Positions 1 to 7,608 of a stretch of DNA of 33,646 nucleotides are shown piece after piece; within the stretch, counting starts at the first letter, position 1, and each line of letters opens with the position of its first letter. The DNA comes from Planctomycetes bacterium UBA2386 (GTDB lineage: Bacteria > Planctomycetota > UBA1135 > UBA2386). Under the pieces are notes generated by a model. The model did not search any database and was not told where the DNA came from. It saw only the letters and a list, made by a program, of their open reading frames with translations. The position numbers and the translations under genes were made by a program. Location of the stretch: assembly GCA_002343845.1 (NCBI GenBank), contig DDSQ01000057.1:1-33646 (forward strand), given 5' to 3'.

Positions 1-421
1 GCTCGGCCGCGAACTCGGCCTGCCGAGTTCGCTCGTCGACCGCCAGCCGTTCCCCGGCCCTGGCCTCGCGGTGCGGTGCCTCGGCGAGGTGACGCGCAGC
101 AAGCTCGAACCGCTGCGCGCCGCCGACGCGATCGTGCGCGAGGAAGTGGAGACGCGCGGCCTGCAGCGCGGGCTCTGGCAGTACTTCGCGGTCTACCTGC
201 CGCAGAAGTCGGTCGGCGTGAAGGGCGACGCGCGCGTCTACGAGGACGTGTGCATGCTGCGCATCGTGTCGAGCCAGGACGCGATGACCGCGGACTGGGA
301 ACTGCTGCCGGTCGAGGTGCTCAAGCGCATCAGCAACCGCATCCTCAACGAGGTGAAGGGATTCTCACGCGTTTGCCTCGACATCTCGAGCAAGCCGCCG
401 GCGACGATCGAGTGGGAGTGA
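1..421 (+). CDS. guaA: GMP synthase (glutamine-hydrolysing), C-terminal part
   Basis: The gene is cut by the left edge and read in frame from base 2. The roughly 139 visible residues are the C-terminal dimerisation domain of GuaA, which converts XMP to GMP in cytosolic purine synthesis using ammonia from glutamine. Recognisable family blocks are [16 protein letters not shown] near the left edge, the [17 protein letters not shown] stretch, the MTADWELLP block, and the very characteristic ending [11 protein letters not shown] immediately before the TGA. The N-terminal glutaminase and ATP-pyrophosphatase domains lie outside the window. The gene converges on the Omp85 gene at 485, and a perfect hairpin lies between them. 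Nothing looks broken in the visible part. Confidence 0.96.
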   Translation, partial: LGRELGLPSSLVDRQPFPGPGLAVRCLGEVTRSKLEPLRAADAIVREEVETRGLQRGLWQYFAVYLPQKSVGVKGDARVYEDVCMLRIVSSQDAMTADWELLPVEVLKRISNRILNEVKGFSRVCLDISSKPPATIEWE

Positions 422-429
422 TGGGACCG

Positions 430-450
430 CGGCCCGTCGACAACGGGCCG
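430..450. terminator. Hairpin between convergent guaA and Omp85 genes
   Basis: A perfect 8-bp stem (CGGCCCGT / ACGGGCCG) encloses a 5-base loop, nine bases after the guaA stop. It sits between two convergent genes and being palindromic could serve both strands. There is no T-tract, so intrinsic termination is plausible but not certain. Confidence 0.6.
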
Positions 451-484
451 AACGGCTCGCTGCGGTCGGTGGGGCGAGGCGCGG

Positions 485-2161
485 TCAGCGCGCGCTGCGC
501 CCCAAGTTGCCGCCGAACGTGAACACCTGGCCGAGGACCACCGAGACCTGCCAGTCGCGGTCTTCGCCGTCGACGTCGTCCAGCGCCTTGGCGACGTCGA
601 GCCGCAGCACCGCTTCACCGAGCAGCTGCGGGCTGCCGAAGCGCGCGCCGAACCCGGCTGAGCCGAAGCGTCGGCCCAGCTCGGAGTCCTCGCCGATCCA
701 GCCGACGTCGTGGAAGGCGAGCAGGCCGAGGCGCACGGTGGAGACGTCGAGGCCGGTGTCGAAGCGGTGCTCGAGGTTGCAGCGCACGCGCCGGGTGCCG
801 GAGAACAGGCGCGCGCGGTAGCCGCGCAGGCCGTTGTCCTCGCCGAGCGTCAGTTCGCGGCGCGCGCCCTGCGACTCCTCGACGCCGTCGAACACGGCGC
901 TCGCCGCGAGCGTATGGCGCTCGTGCACGAGCGCGAACGCGCGCGCCTGCCCGGTCGCCGTCCAGCCGACGGCGTCGCCGTCCTGGTAGCGGACGGCGCC
1001 GCGCGCGCCGACGTTGGTGTAGACGTTGCCGATCGGCTCGGCGGCCATGCCGAGGCCGAGCGCGATCTCGGGCTGCAGGACGCCGTCGGCGGCCGCGGCG
1101 TGGCGCCAGCGGCCGCCGGCGCTGAGCGTGATCGACGGGCCGAGCACGAGGTCCTGGACGTAGTCGAGTGTGTCGAGGCCTTCGACCTTGCGGAAGCCGT
1201 GGATCCACTGCCACGAGACCGTCGGCCCGAAGAACACGCTCCAGTGGTCCTCGGCGGCGTCGAAGTCGGCGGCCTGCGGGCCCGTTGCTGCGTCGTAGGT
1301 GACGTCTTCGCCGTCGATCGTGAAGCCGAGGAAGCGGCGGGCTTCGCGCGGGCCGTCGCCCCAGGCCATGTCGGCGGCGAAGACGCTGCGCCGGTAGGGC
1401 ACTTCGGCGATCGACTCACCACCGCGGAAGTACTCGAAGGCGGCTTCCTCGTGCGCGAACGCGGCGCCGTACGAGCGCGGGTCGACGAGGAACTTGAACG
1501 GACGCCGTACGTCGACGCCGATCGAGTCGCCGTCGTCGGTGCGCGACAGCCGCAGGGTGGCGGTGTGGAGGGTGTCGAGAACGTGCAGGTCGCTGTACGC
1601 GAAGGCGCCCCGGTACTCGCCGTCGGAAGACTCGGCGAACGAGCCGGCGATGCGATCGCCGAGGCCGAGGAAGTTGCTCTCGCCGAGCGAGCCGCGGAAG
1701 CCGCTGACGCCGCCGACGTACGAGCCGCCGAAGCCGAAGTTGAGCGTCAGGCGGTCGCGCGTGACGACCTCCAGGTCGACCTCGCCGGGCGTGCCGGTGG
1801 CGACGAGCTTCGCCTCGACGACGGCGAACAGGCCGAGCGCGCGCAGGTTGCGTTCCAGCTCGGCCGCCATCCCGGCGTCGACGTGGTCGCCGGGCCGGAA
1901 CCACGATTCGCGCCGCACGGTCTCCTCGCGGGTGCGCACGTGCAGCGCGTTGACGGCCTTCGTCAGCAGGCGGGCGTCCTCGCGCGCGAACACGTCCTCG
2001 GTGCGCACGCGCACGTAGCGCAGCCGGCCGGCGGTCGGCGCCTCCTGCGCGTGCGCGGCCACGGCGAGTGCGAGCGCGGCGAACAGGGTCGTCGCGCCGG
2101 CGAAGGGGGAAGGAGCGGGCAGGGGAGTGCAACGGCCCGTGGCCGCGGGCAGAGATTGCAC
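485..2161 (-). CDS. Omp85/BamA-like outer-membrane barrel with one POTRA-like domain
   Basis: This 558-residue protein has a hydrophobic signal segment ending in AVAAHAQ, around residues 27-39. It is followed by one POTRA-like domain at roughly residues 45-130, visible as WFRPGD, ELERNLRALGLF and EVDLEVVTRD. The rest is rich in alternating aromatic and glycine residues, as in a transmembrane beta-barrel. The segment NGLRGYRARLFSGTRRV contains the RGY signature of the Omp85 barrel L6 loop. Family members insert or translocate proteins across the outer membrane. With a single POTRA domain this is shorter than BamA (five) or TamA (three), so it is probably a paralogue rather than the essential BamA. 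The start is a GTG with no clear Shine-Dalgarno, and a start further inside the signal segment is possible. It converges on guaA. Confidence 0.85.
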   Translation of the reverse strand: MQSLPAATGRCTPLPAPSPFAGATTLFAALALAVAAHAQEAPTAGRLRYVRVRTEDVFAREDARLLTKAVNALHVRTREETVRRESWFRPGDHVDAGMAAELERNLRALGLFAVVEAKLVATGTPGEVDLEVVTRDRLTLNFGFGGSYVGGVSGFRGSLGESNFLGLGDRIAGSFAESSDGEYRGAFAYSDLHVLDTLHTATLRLSRTDDGDSIGVDVRRPFKFLVDPRSYGAAFAHEEAAFEYFRGGESIAEVPYRRSVFAADMAWGDGPREARRFLGFTIDGEDVTYDAATGPQAADFDAAEDHWSVFFGPTVSWQWIHGFRKVEGLDTLDYVQDLVLGPSITLSAGGRWRHAAAADGVLQPEIALGLGMAAEPIGNVYTNVGARGAVRYQDGDAVGWTATGQARAFALVHERHTLAASAVFDGVEESQGARRELTLGEDNGLRGYRARLFSGTRRVRCNLEHRFDTGLDVSTVRLGLLAFHDVGWIGEDSELGRRFGSAGFGARFGSPQLLGEAVLRLDVAKALDDVDGEDRDWQVSVVLGQVFTFGGNLGRSAR

Positions 2162-2399
2162 GGCTGCGATCGCCCATGCCAGCCGAGATCGACGGGACGC
2201 TCGGAACGGAGCTGCGGACGCGCGTTCGTCGCTGCCTCGAACACCACGTGGCGTGGCGACCGACGCGCAGCGTGGCGGCGCGTCTCCTGCTGGGAGCCGA
2301 TGCGGGGCGGCTGGCCCCGCTCGGCGCGAGCGCCATGTGCACCTGTTGGGATCCCGATGCGGCGCTCGACCGCGTGGCGGTGCGGCACCGATCGCCGCG

Positions 2400-3167
2400 T
2401 CACTTGGCCTTGGCGTCGCTGCCGGCGGGCCGCGCCTTGCCGAGCTGTTCCTCGAGCGCCTTCACGCGCCGCTCGAGCGCGGGCAGGCGATCGTCGACCG
2501 CGGCACCAGGCATGCCCATGGCTTCCATGCTGCCCGGCAGGTCGCACTTGCGGAGCAAGCGGATCGCCTGGGCGACCTGGTCTTGCATGCCGGAGATGAG
2601 CATCGTCTTGGCGCCGCCGACGTTGCCGATCGTCATCGTGCTGCCGCCGTGCGGCGCGCCCATGCTGGCGAAGAACGGCCGCAGCGCGTTGCTCGCGATC
2701 GTCGCGTTGATGTGCTCGAGCGGCACCACGGTGGTGACCGCGAGCTTGAGGTTGGGCCGCGCCAGCACGTCGTCGGGCGAACGTTCCAGCGCCCGCGTCA
2801 GCACTTCGCGGTTGCGGGCTCCGTTCAGGGCGATCACCTCGCGCAGATCCCCGCGGTCGTCGAGCCAGGTCAACGCCAGCCCGCTGCGATACAGCGCGTT
2901 GGCGAGGAACTCCTCACAGCCGGCGGCATCGACCGAGATGCCCTTCTGCAGCCTGAGGGTCGCTGCGCTGGGGCCGCTCTGCAGCTCCTGCGGCGAGCAC
3001 AGGATGTTGCAGTCGAGGTAGGCCGCGCAGCGATCGATCAGCGACTCCAGCGTGACATCGCCGGCGGCGACCACGAACGGCTCCTTGGGCGGGGCCTTGG
3101 CCGGCTGTTGGCTTACGCACGCTGGGGTGGTGGCGAGAAGGGACAGCAGGGCGAGTGTGGTCTTCAT
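2400..3167 (-). CDS. Lipoprotein with secretin periplasmic (N0/N1-like) domains, no barrel
   Basis: The protein has 255 residues. Its start at 3167 is supported by an AGGAA about five bases upstream, and an open frame continuing to 3596 is not needed. The N-terminus MKTTLALLSLLATTPAC is a lipoprotein signal with a non-ideal lipobox and Cys17. Residues 31-115 resemble the STN/N0 fold of secretins and TonB-dependent receptors (DVTLESLIDRCAAYLDCNI). Residues 143-212 resemble a secretin N-domain, with a VVPLEHINATIASNALRPFF stretch and ISGMQDQVAQAIRLLRKCDLP. The last 30 residues form a charged heptad-like coiled coil (LERRVKALEEQL). The membrane-spanning secretin barrel is missing. A role as a periplasmic accessory of a secretion or pilus system is inference. 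It is divergent from the YHS lipoprotein, 142 bases away. Confidence 0.7.
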   Translation of the reverse strand: MKTTLALLSLLATTPACVSQQPAKAPPKEPFVVAAGDVTLESLIDRCAAYLDCNILCSPQELQSGPSAATLRLQKGISVDAAGCEEFLANALYRSGLALTWLDDRGDLREVIALNGARNREVLTRALERSPDDVLARPNLKLAVTTVVPLEHINATIASNALRPFFASMGAPHGGSTMTIGNVGGAKTMLISGMQDQVAQAIRLLRKCDLPGSMEAMGMPGAAVDDRLPALERRVKALEEQLGKARPAGSDAKAK

Positions 3168-3309
3168 CGAGTTCCTGAGGCGGGCTCGGACGGGCCGTGC
3201 ATTTCGTTCTTCCCTGGTGGGATCCGCGCCAAGGCAGGCGACCCATCCGCGGTGGTTCAACGCGGGCGAGCTTGCGCGCAGGAACTCGAGCTGCCCATGA
3301 TGCAGGCGC

Positions 3310-3564
3310 ATGAAGAACCTCCTCCGCGTCGCGGCTCTCGTTTCCGTGTCCCTGCTGACTGGCTGCGCTTCCTCGAAGGAAGCCGCCGCCCCGGCGGCCC
3401 TGAACACCAAGTGCCTGGTCTCGGGCGAAGCGCTCGACGGCAGCGGCCCGACCGCCGACTGGAACGGCGGCAAGGTCGAGTTCTGCTGCAAGGACTGCCT
3501 CGCCAAGTGGAACGGCATGGACGCCGCCGCCAAGAAGGCTGCGTTCGACAAGAACAAGGGCTGA
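3310..3564 (+). CDS. Small YHS/TRASH-like metal-binding lipoprotein
   Basis: The product has 84 residues. MKNLLRVAALVSVSLLTGC is a textbook lipoprotein signal (LTGC lipobox, lipidated Cys19). The mature part carries NTKCLVSGEALD followed by VEFCCKDCLAKW, a Cys-x-x-x-Gly and Cys-Cys-x-x-Cys arrangement typical of YHS-type heavy-metal binding domains, often seen beside copper or redox functions. Binding of a soft metal outside the inner membrane is inferred from the family. No good ribosome binding site is visible before the ATG. The reading frame stops at a TGA but then continues open for 81 more codons encoding a CDGSH domain, which is described as the next feature. The protein could therefore be the short product of a formerly longer gene. 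Confidence 0.8.
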   Translation: MKNLLRVAALVSVSLLTGCASSKEAAAPAALNTKCLVSGEALDGSGPTADWNGGKVEFCCKDCLAKWNGMDAAAKKAAFDKNKG

Positions 3565-3810
3565 GCCGCGGCCGACCTCAAGGTCGCTTCGCGCACGCCC
3601 TACGTCGTCGATGGGCAACCGTGCACCCATGCCTGGTGCGCATGCGGCCACAGCACGAAGCAGCCCTACTGCGACGGCTCGCACGCCGGCACGGGCCTCG
3701 TGCCGGAGATCACCAGGGTCGAGCAGGCGGGCAAGGTGGCGTGGTGCGGGTGCAAGCACACCTGCAAGGCGCCGTTCTGCGACGGCTCGCTCAGCAAGCT
3801 GCCGAAGTGA
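3565..3810 (+). pseudogene. Double CDGSH iron-sulfur domain in frame after the YHS stop codon
   Basis: Directly after the TGA at 3562-3564, and in the same frame, 81 codons encode a complete double CDGSH protein ending at TGA 3808-3810. The first motif, CACGHSTKQPYCDGSH, has all ligands (Cys, Cys, Cys, His) for a 2Fe-2S cluster. The second, CGCKHTCKAPFCDGSL, has its ligand His replaced by Leu. The beginning (ADLKVASRTPYVVDG) matches the usual start of small CDGSH proteins. There is no ATG, GTG, TTG or CTG in frame before the first motif, so this stretch cannot be initiated on its own. It is therefore a disabled half of a fused YHS-CDGSH gene, a readthrough or selenocysteine extension, or the result of a sequencing error. 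The first reading is the default. Confidence 0.7.
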
Positions 3811-3854
3811 GCTGCCAGGCCAAGCGCGGCAAGCCCCGGCGGCGCAGGCGCTGA

Positions 3855-3869
3855 CGCCCGCAGCGGGCG
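3855..3869. terminator. Weak hairpin between convergent genes
   Basis: CGCCC and GGGCG arms enclose a 5-base loop in the 84-base gap between the CDGSH stretch and the convergent kelch gene. The stem is short, with no T-tract. Termination is only a suggestion from position. Confidence 0.3.
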
Positions 3870-3894
3870 CGGCGCATCGGGGCGACGGCCGGAC

Positions 3895-5988
3895 TCAGTC
3901 GCCGAGCCGCAGGCGCAGCGCGCGGCTCAGCACGGGCCCGGCCGCGGTCCAGGTGCCAGCCTGCACGTAGCCCACGAGTCCGCGCAGCGCGGGGGTCGGC
4001 GGCACCGCGAGGAGCTGGCGGCACGCGCCGGACGGTCCAGGCAGTGTCCACAGCACGCCGAGCGTACCGTCGACGAGCAGCGAGCAGTTGCCGACCGGCC
4101 ACGAGCCCGAGTAGAGCGCGAGCAGCATTGCGGCGAACGAAGTGGGGTCGACGCGCGTGTACAGCTCCCAGGTCGCGCCGACGGCGGGCCGCTGCTCGAT
4201 CTGCAGCGGGAGCCCGTTGGCGCACCCACCCCCGAGGTCCTCGACCCGCGAAGGTGTCGGTCCGAGTACGTGCAGCTGGGATCCCTGCGCCGGGTCGACG
4301 ACGCCGCGGAACAGCAGCCGTGCCCGGCACGCATCGAGCACCATCGCGCCGGCGTAGTCGGCGCGCAGCGGGACCGGCGGCGCCTGTGGCAACCAGGCGC
4401 TGCCTGTCCACTCGTGTTCCGTCGTCACTCCATTGGCCGAGCTGTAGGCGAACACGCGGTTGCGCGTGGGGTCGAAGGCGCCATACCGCACGAACTGCGG
4501 CCCCAGGGGCCCGGAGACTCGCCGCCAGATGCCGTTCCACTCCCACGTGGTCGCGCCCGCGACGAGCAGCACGGCGACCGCGCGCACCGGGTCCCAAACC
4601 AGGAGCGTGCCGATCGGCGGCTGCGTGCCCGGCGCCGGACTCCAGTTGCTGCCATTCCACAGCCACGACCCACCGGTGGTGACGAGCATCACCACCTGGC
4701 GGACCGGATCGTACGCGATCGGCACTTGCCCTCCGGACGGTGTCGCGGGTGGCGAGGCCGCCGGCGCTCGCTGCAACCACGTCGAGCCGTTCCAGGTCCA
4801 GGTCTCGCCCCCGGTGGCACCGCCGAACAGGACCACTTCGCCGCGCGCCTCGTCGAACGCCATGGCGCCTTGGAACGGCCCCGCCCCAGGGTGCTGCCGC
4901 CAGGCGCCGTTCCACAGCCACGTCGACGCCGACCACAGGTCGCCGTGCACGGCGACCAACTCACAGCGCGCCGCGTCGTAGGCCGCCGCCTTGATCTGGC
5001 CGGTGAGTTCGAGGTGCACGGACTCCGGGACGCGCTGCCAGCCGTTCCCCGCGAGGCGCCAGGTCTCCGCCGTGGTGTGGCTCGGGAAGCCCGTGCTCGT
5101 GCCACCGACCACGAGCAGGGTCTGGCCGTCGTAGACCGGCGGCGTGCTGCCCGGCAGCAGCGCCGACCCGCTGCTGATCGGCAGCCAGCCCACGCCGTCG
5201 AACGCCCACACGGCTCCGGTCCTGTCGCGCACGACGACGCGTTGGGAAGCGAAGTCGAAGGCGCCGCTGGCGGAGCCCGCGGCGGGTCCGATCGCATTGA
5301 CCGACGTCCAGGCGAGTCCGTCCCATTCCCAGGTGTCGGCCAACAGAGTGCCGCCGACGCCGCCGAACAGCACGCTGCGTTGTCGCACTGGATCGTAGGC
5401 GATCGCCGCGCCAGCGCGCGCCGACGGGCGTACGGCGACGTTCACCAGTTGCCAACTGCCTTGCCGGAACACGTAGGTCTCGTCGTGATAGACCGTGACC
5501 GGGAACGTCGTGCCTTGCACGTGCTGGCCGCCGAACACGACCAACTCGTCGCGCGCAGCGTCGTGCACCAGAGCGCGCCCGGAAACGACCAGAAGCGGTA
5601 TCGGGCTCGGCACGGCAAAGAACGGTGCTGCCGTCGTCCCGGCGACCGTCCAGAGTGCCGACTTGCCGTCGAAGGCGAACAGGCGATCGTGCACCGCGTC
5701 GTACTGCAGCGATGTGCCGAGCATCGGCAAGACCACTGACGGCAGCACCGGCACCCAATCGAACCCGTTCCACGACACGAGGTCGCACGTCTGGGTGCCG
5801 AACAGCGGCGCGACGAAGGCGAGCCCGCGCAGCATCACCGGCCGCGCCCGTCCGCAGTCGTACGTGGCCGGGCCGACGGCCATCAACGTGTCGACCGGCG
5901 TGGCTGTCACCGCCTGGGCTGCGAGTTGGCCGGCGCAGGCCGCGACCAACACAGAGACGCACCAAGCACGGGAGTAGCGCATCGACAT
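3895..5988 (-). CDS. Secreted kelch-like beta-propeller protein with C-terminal module
   Basis: The product has 697 residues from the ATG at 5988, which has GGAG eight bases upstream (a second ATG lies at 5982). The open frame further upstream is unsupported. A signal peptide ends around LAAQA. The body holds about nine kelch-type units, each with a hydrophobic strand ending in FGG or a variant and then a W-x-W-(D/N)G-x-x-W block, for example DTWEWDGLAWTSV, ETWTWNGSTWLQR and GSWLWNGSNWSPA. The last 150 residues begin at LGGGCANG, contain paired cysteines and end SRALRLRLGD, resembling the ends of the proteins at 10438, 24690 and 29135. It is presumably exported as a binding or structural protein. 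No catalytic residues are recognisable. It is convergent with the CDGSH stretch. Confidence 0.85.
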   Translation of the reverse strand: MSMRYSRAWCVSVLVAACAGQLAAQAVTATPVDTLMAVGPATYDCGRARPVMLRGLAFVAPLFGTQTCDLVSWNGFDWVPVLPSVVLPMLGTSLQYDAVHDRLFAFDGKSALWTVAGTTAAPFFAVPSPIPLLVVSGRALVHDAARDELVVFGGQHVQGTTFPVTVYHDETYVFRQGSWQLVNVAVRPSARAGAAIAYDPVRQRSVLFGGVGGTLLADTWEWDGLAWTSVNAIGPAAGSASGAFDFASQRVVVRDRTGAVWAFDGVGWLPISSGSALLPGSTPPVYDGQTLLVVGGTSTGFPSHTTAETWRLAGNGWQRVPESVHLELTGQIKAAAYDAARCELVAVHGDLWSASTWLWNGAWRQHPGAGPFQGAMAFDEARGEVVLFGGATGGETWTWNGSTWLQRAPAASPPATPSGGQVPIAYDPVRQVVMLVTTGGSWLWNGSNWSPAPGTQPPIGTLLVWDPVRAVAVLLVAGATTWEWNGIWRRVSGPLGPQFVRYGAFDPTRNRVFAYSSANGVTTEHEWTGSAWLPQAPPVPLRADYAGAMVLDACRARLLFRGVVDPAQGSQLHVLGPTPSRVEDLGGGCANGLPLQIEQRPAVGATWELYTRVDPTSFAAMLLALYSGSWPVGNCSLLVDGTLGVLWTLPGPSGACRQLLAVPPTPALRGLVGYVQAGTWTAAGPVLSRALRLRLGD

Positions 5989-6054
5989 GCACCGGGCTCC
6001 GGCACAGAGTGGCTCGGAGCGAGGGGGATCGTAGCACGGTTGTCTTCGACCGCT

Positions 6055-6309
6055 GCCGGTCGTCCGCACGCTGCGCGACGGCGCAGATGCCGGCGAACCC
6101 GAGTCGTGGTGCGTGCGCCGCATACCTTGCGGTGCGAGGCAGTCGAGGTTCGGCGTGGCGATCTTCCGCTGGCCGAAGCCTCGAGGTCGCCGTAGCCGAG
6201 GTCGTCGGCGAGCACGAACCCCACGCTCGGGCGCGCTTCCTGGTGTGGTCTGGGCCGGGACGAGCGCGACGACGAACGTGAGCGGCACCGCGGCGATGGC
6301 ATCGACCAT
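6055..6309 (-). pseudogene. Sulfatase N-terminal remnant with two frameshifts
   Basis: Reading leftward from an ATG at 6309 there is a signal-like start (LTFVVALVPAQTT). Then, in a shifted frame at about 6183-6218, comes FVLADDLGYGDL, the first metal-binding block of type I sulfatases. Back in the first frame, near 6142-6176, is GFGQRKIATPNLD, followed by SGSPASAPSR at 6073-6096, which corresponds to the C/S-x-P-S-R formylglycine site with Ser in the modified position. Homology stops after about 85 residues, where normal sulfatases run to 450 or more. One indel lies around 6222-6240 and a compensating one around 6176-6183. This is a decayed fragment and no product is expected. Confidence 0.7.
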
Positions 6310-6389
6310 GCGAGGCCCGCCTGGCCCGCGGTCTCGGCGCGCGACGGCCCAGGTGCAGGCGACGATGCCAGCAGCCGATCGAGGGCGCC

Positions 6390-6713
6390 ATGCGTTGGCC
6401 GATCCGGACGCTCGTTCCGTTCCCTGCCGCGGATCCCGGGCGCGAACGCGCCACCGGGCAGCCTGCGGACCGGAACGTCTGGAAGGCGTCGATGCTGCGC
6501 CATGCCGCGACCACGGGGCCGTGGCTGCACGACGGGTCGGTCGCGCCGCTCGAGGACGCCGTGCGACGGATGGGGCGGCACGAACTCGGCAAGGAACTGC
6601 ACGGCACGTCGGTCGCGGCGATGGCCGCGTTCCTGCGCGCCGTCGCGGATTCGGAGAACCCACCGAACGAAGCCACCGCCAACCTGCAACCCGGAGTTCG
6701 TCATGGACGGTGA
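6390..6713 (+). pseudogene. C-terminal fragment of a di-heme cytochrome c peroxidase (MauG/CcpA family)
   Basis: The frame encodes DPGRERATGQPADRN, KASMLRHAATTGPWLHDGSV and APLEDAVRRMGRHELGKEL, followed by a helix ending in AAFLRAVADS. These match in order the end of bacterial di-heme peroxidases (usual pattern LRNVALTAPYFHDGS). Both CxxCH heme-binding motifs and about two thirds of the protein are absent upstream, where the sulfatase remnant lies on the opposite strand. The frame stays open to the left without recognisable content. It overlaps the start of the next gene by 11 bases. It is most likely a deletion remnant. Confidence 0.65.
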
Positions 6714-7446
6714 GTCGGTTCCAACGGCTGTTTCCCTTCCTTCGGGCGCGCCCGACCCTGCGGTGCGCCCTCCTACGCCGGCGCCGCCGCGCCGACGGCG
6801 GCTCGGTCTGTGGGCGGGCGGCGTCGCAGCATTGCTGCTCGGTGCCGGCGGACTCGTCACGCCGAAGCTCCTGTGCCGGAGCTTGAACGCCAACGAGAGT
6901 GCGGCGATCGCGGCGCTGAAGAACATCAGCAGCGCCCAATCGCAGCTACAGGCCATGGGATTCGTCGACGAGAACGAGAACGGCGTTGGCGAGTACGGCT
7001 TCTTCGCCGAGTTGGCCGGCGTGGTGACGGCGCGTGGCAGCCATCGCAAGTGTTCGCCACCGGTTTTGGGGCAACGCTTCGCCAAGGTCGTGAACGGCCG
7101 CGTGCATGCCGGCGGCTACGTGTTCCAGATGTTCTTGCGCGGACCCGACGGCGCATGGGTCGGCGAAGCGGCGAACGGTGGCGCCGCGGGGGTTCCGGTG
7201 GACGCCGAGCACGCCGAGACCGAGTGGATGTGCTACGCGTGGCCGGAGGAGCAGGGTTGCAGTGGCAAGCGTGCGTTCCTGGTCACGAGCGCCGGCGATA
7301 CCTTCGCATGCATACTGCAGACACGGGTCTACGGCGGCGAGGCCGGGCCCGAACCCGGGGTCGCGGGCTGGACGACGCGCGACGGCAAGCCAGTGATCGC
7401 TGCGAACACGACCGACGCGATCGGCAACATGTGGGCCATCATCTGA
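6703..7446 (+). CDS. Pseudopilin-like single-pass membrane protein
   Basis: The product has 247 residues. The ATG at 6703 has GGAG six bases upstream, so the longer open frame is not used. The N-terminus is a Pro/Ala-rich tail of about 25 residues ending in PPRRRRLG. One transmembrane helix follows (residues 29-52), and then NANESAAIAALKNISSAQSQ, a helix resembling the start of the soluble part of type II or type IV pseudopilins. GVGEYGFFAELAG comes next. The C-terminal half has four cysteines and TGDTFACIL-like strands typical of pilin-like globular domains. No prepilin peptidase site (G-F/M-T-L-x-E) precedes the helix, so it is not a standard processed pilin. Assignment to a secretion or pilus machine is tentative. 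The gene ends with tandem stops TGA-TAG. Confidence 0.65.
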   Translation: MDGESVPTAVSLPSGAPDPAVRPPTPAPPRRRRLGLWAGGVAALLLGAGGLVTPKLLCRSLNANESAAIAALKNISSAQSQLQAMGFVDENENGVGEYGFFAELAGVVTARGSHRKCSPPVLGQRFAKVVNGRVHAGGYVFQMFLRGPDGAWVGEAANGGAAGVPVDAEHAETEWMCYAWPEEQGCSGKRAFLVTSAGDTFACILQTRVYGGEAGPEPGVAGWTTRDGKPVIAANTTDAIGNMWAII

Positions 7447-7457
7447 TAGCGATCCCT

Positions 7458-7476
7458 GCGGCCGCGTGACGGCCGC
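7458..7476. terminator. Hairpin between convergent genes
   Basis: A perfect 7-bp stem (GCGGCCG / CGGCCGC) with a 5-base loop lies 12 bases after the stop of the pseudopilin-like gene and faces the convergent C25 protease gene. There is no T-tract. Confidence 0.55.
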
Positions 7477-7608
7477 GCGACGATCTGCTGCCTGGTCTCG
7501 CAGCCGCGGCGGCGAAGGCGAAGCCCGTGGCTCCACCCGACGCGGCTCGGCGTCGTTCTCGACGCCGACGTCGCGCATCCGACCCAGGTCTCGCTGCCGG
7601 CCAGCGAA

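Noticed and set aside
2176..2399. A + strand frame with coding-like third-base usage between two minus-strand genes
   Set aside because: It continues antisense through the secretin-like lipoprotein to 3021, has no family match and no good ribosome binding site. GC-rich spacers show the same bias.
3565..3593. Claiming the hairpin after the TGA as a genuine SECIS element
   Set aside because: Loop and bulge features specific to bacterial SECIS cannot be confirmed by eye, and the linker position offers no reason for selenocysteine. It is kept only as one option in the finding.
3168..3596. Upstream in-frame extension of the secretin-like lipoprotein
   Set aside because: It would hide a clear lipoprotein signal and ribosome binding site, and would overlap the divergent YHS gene.
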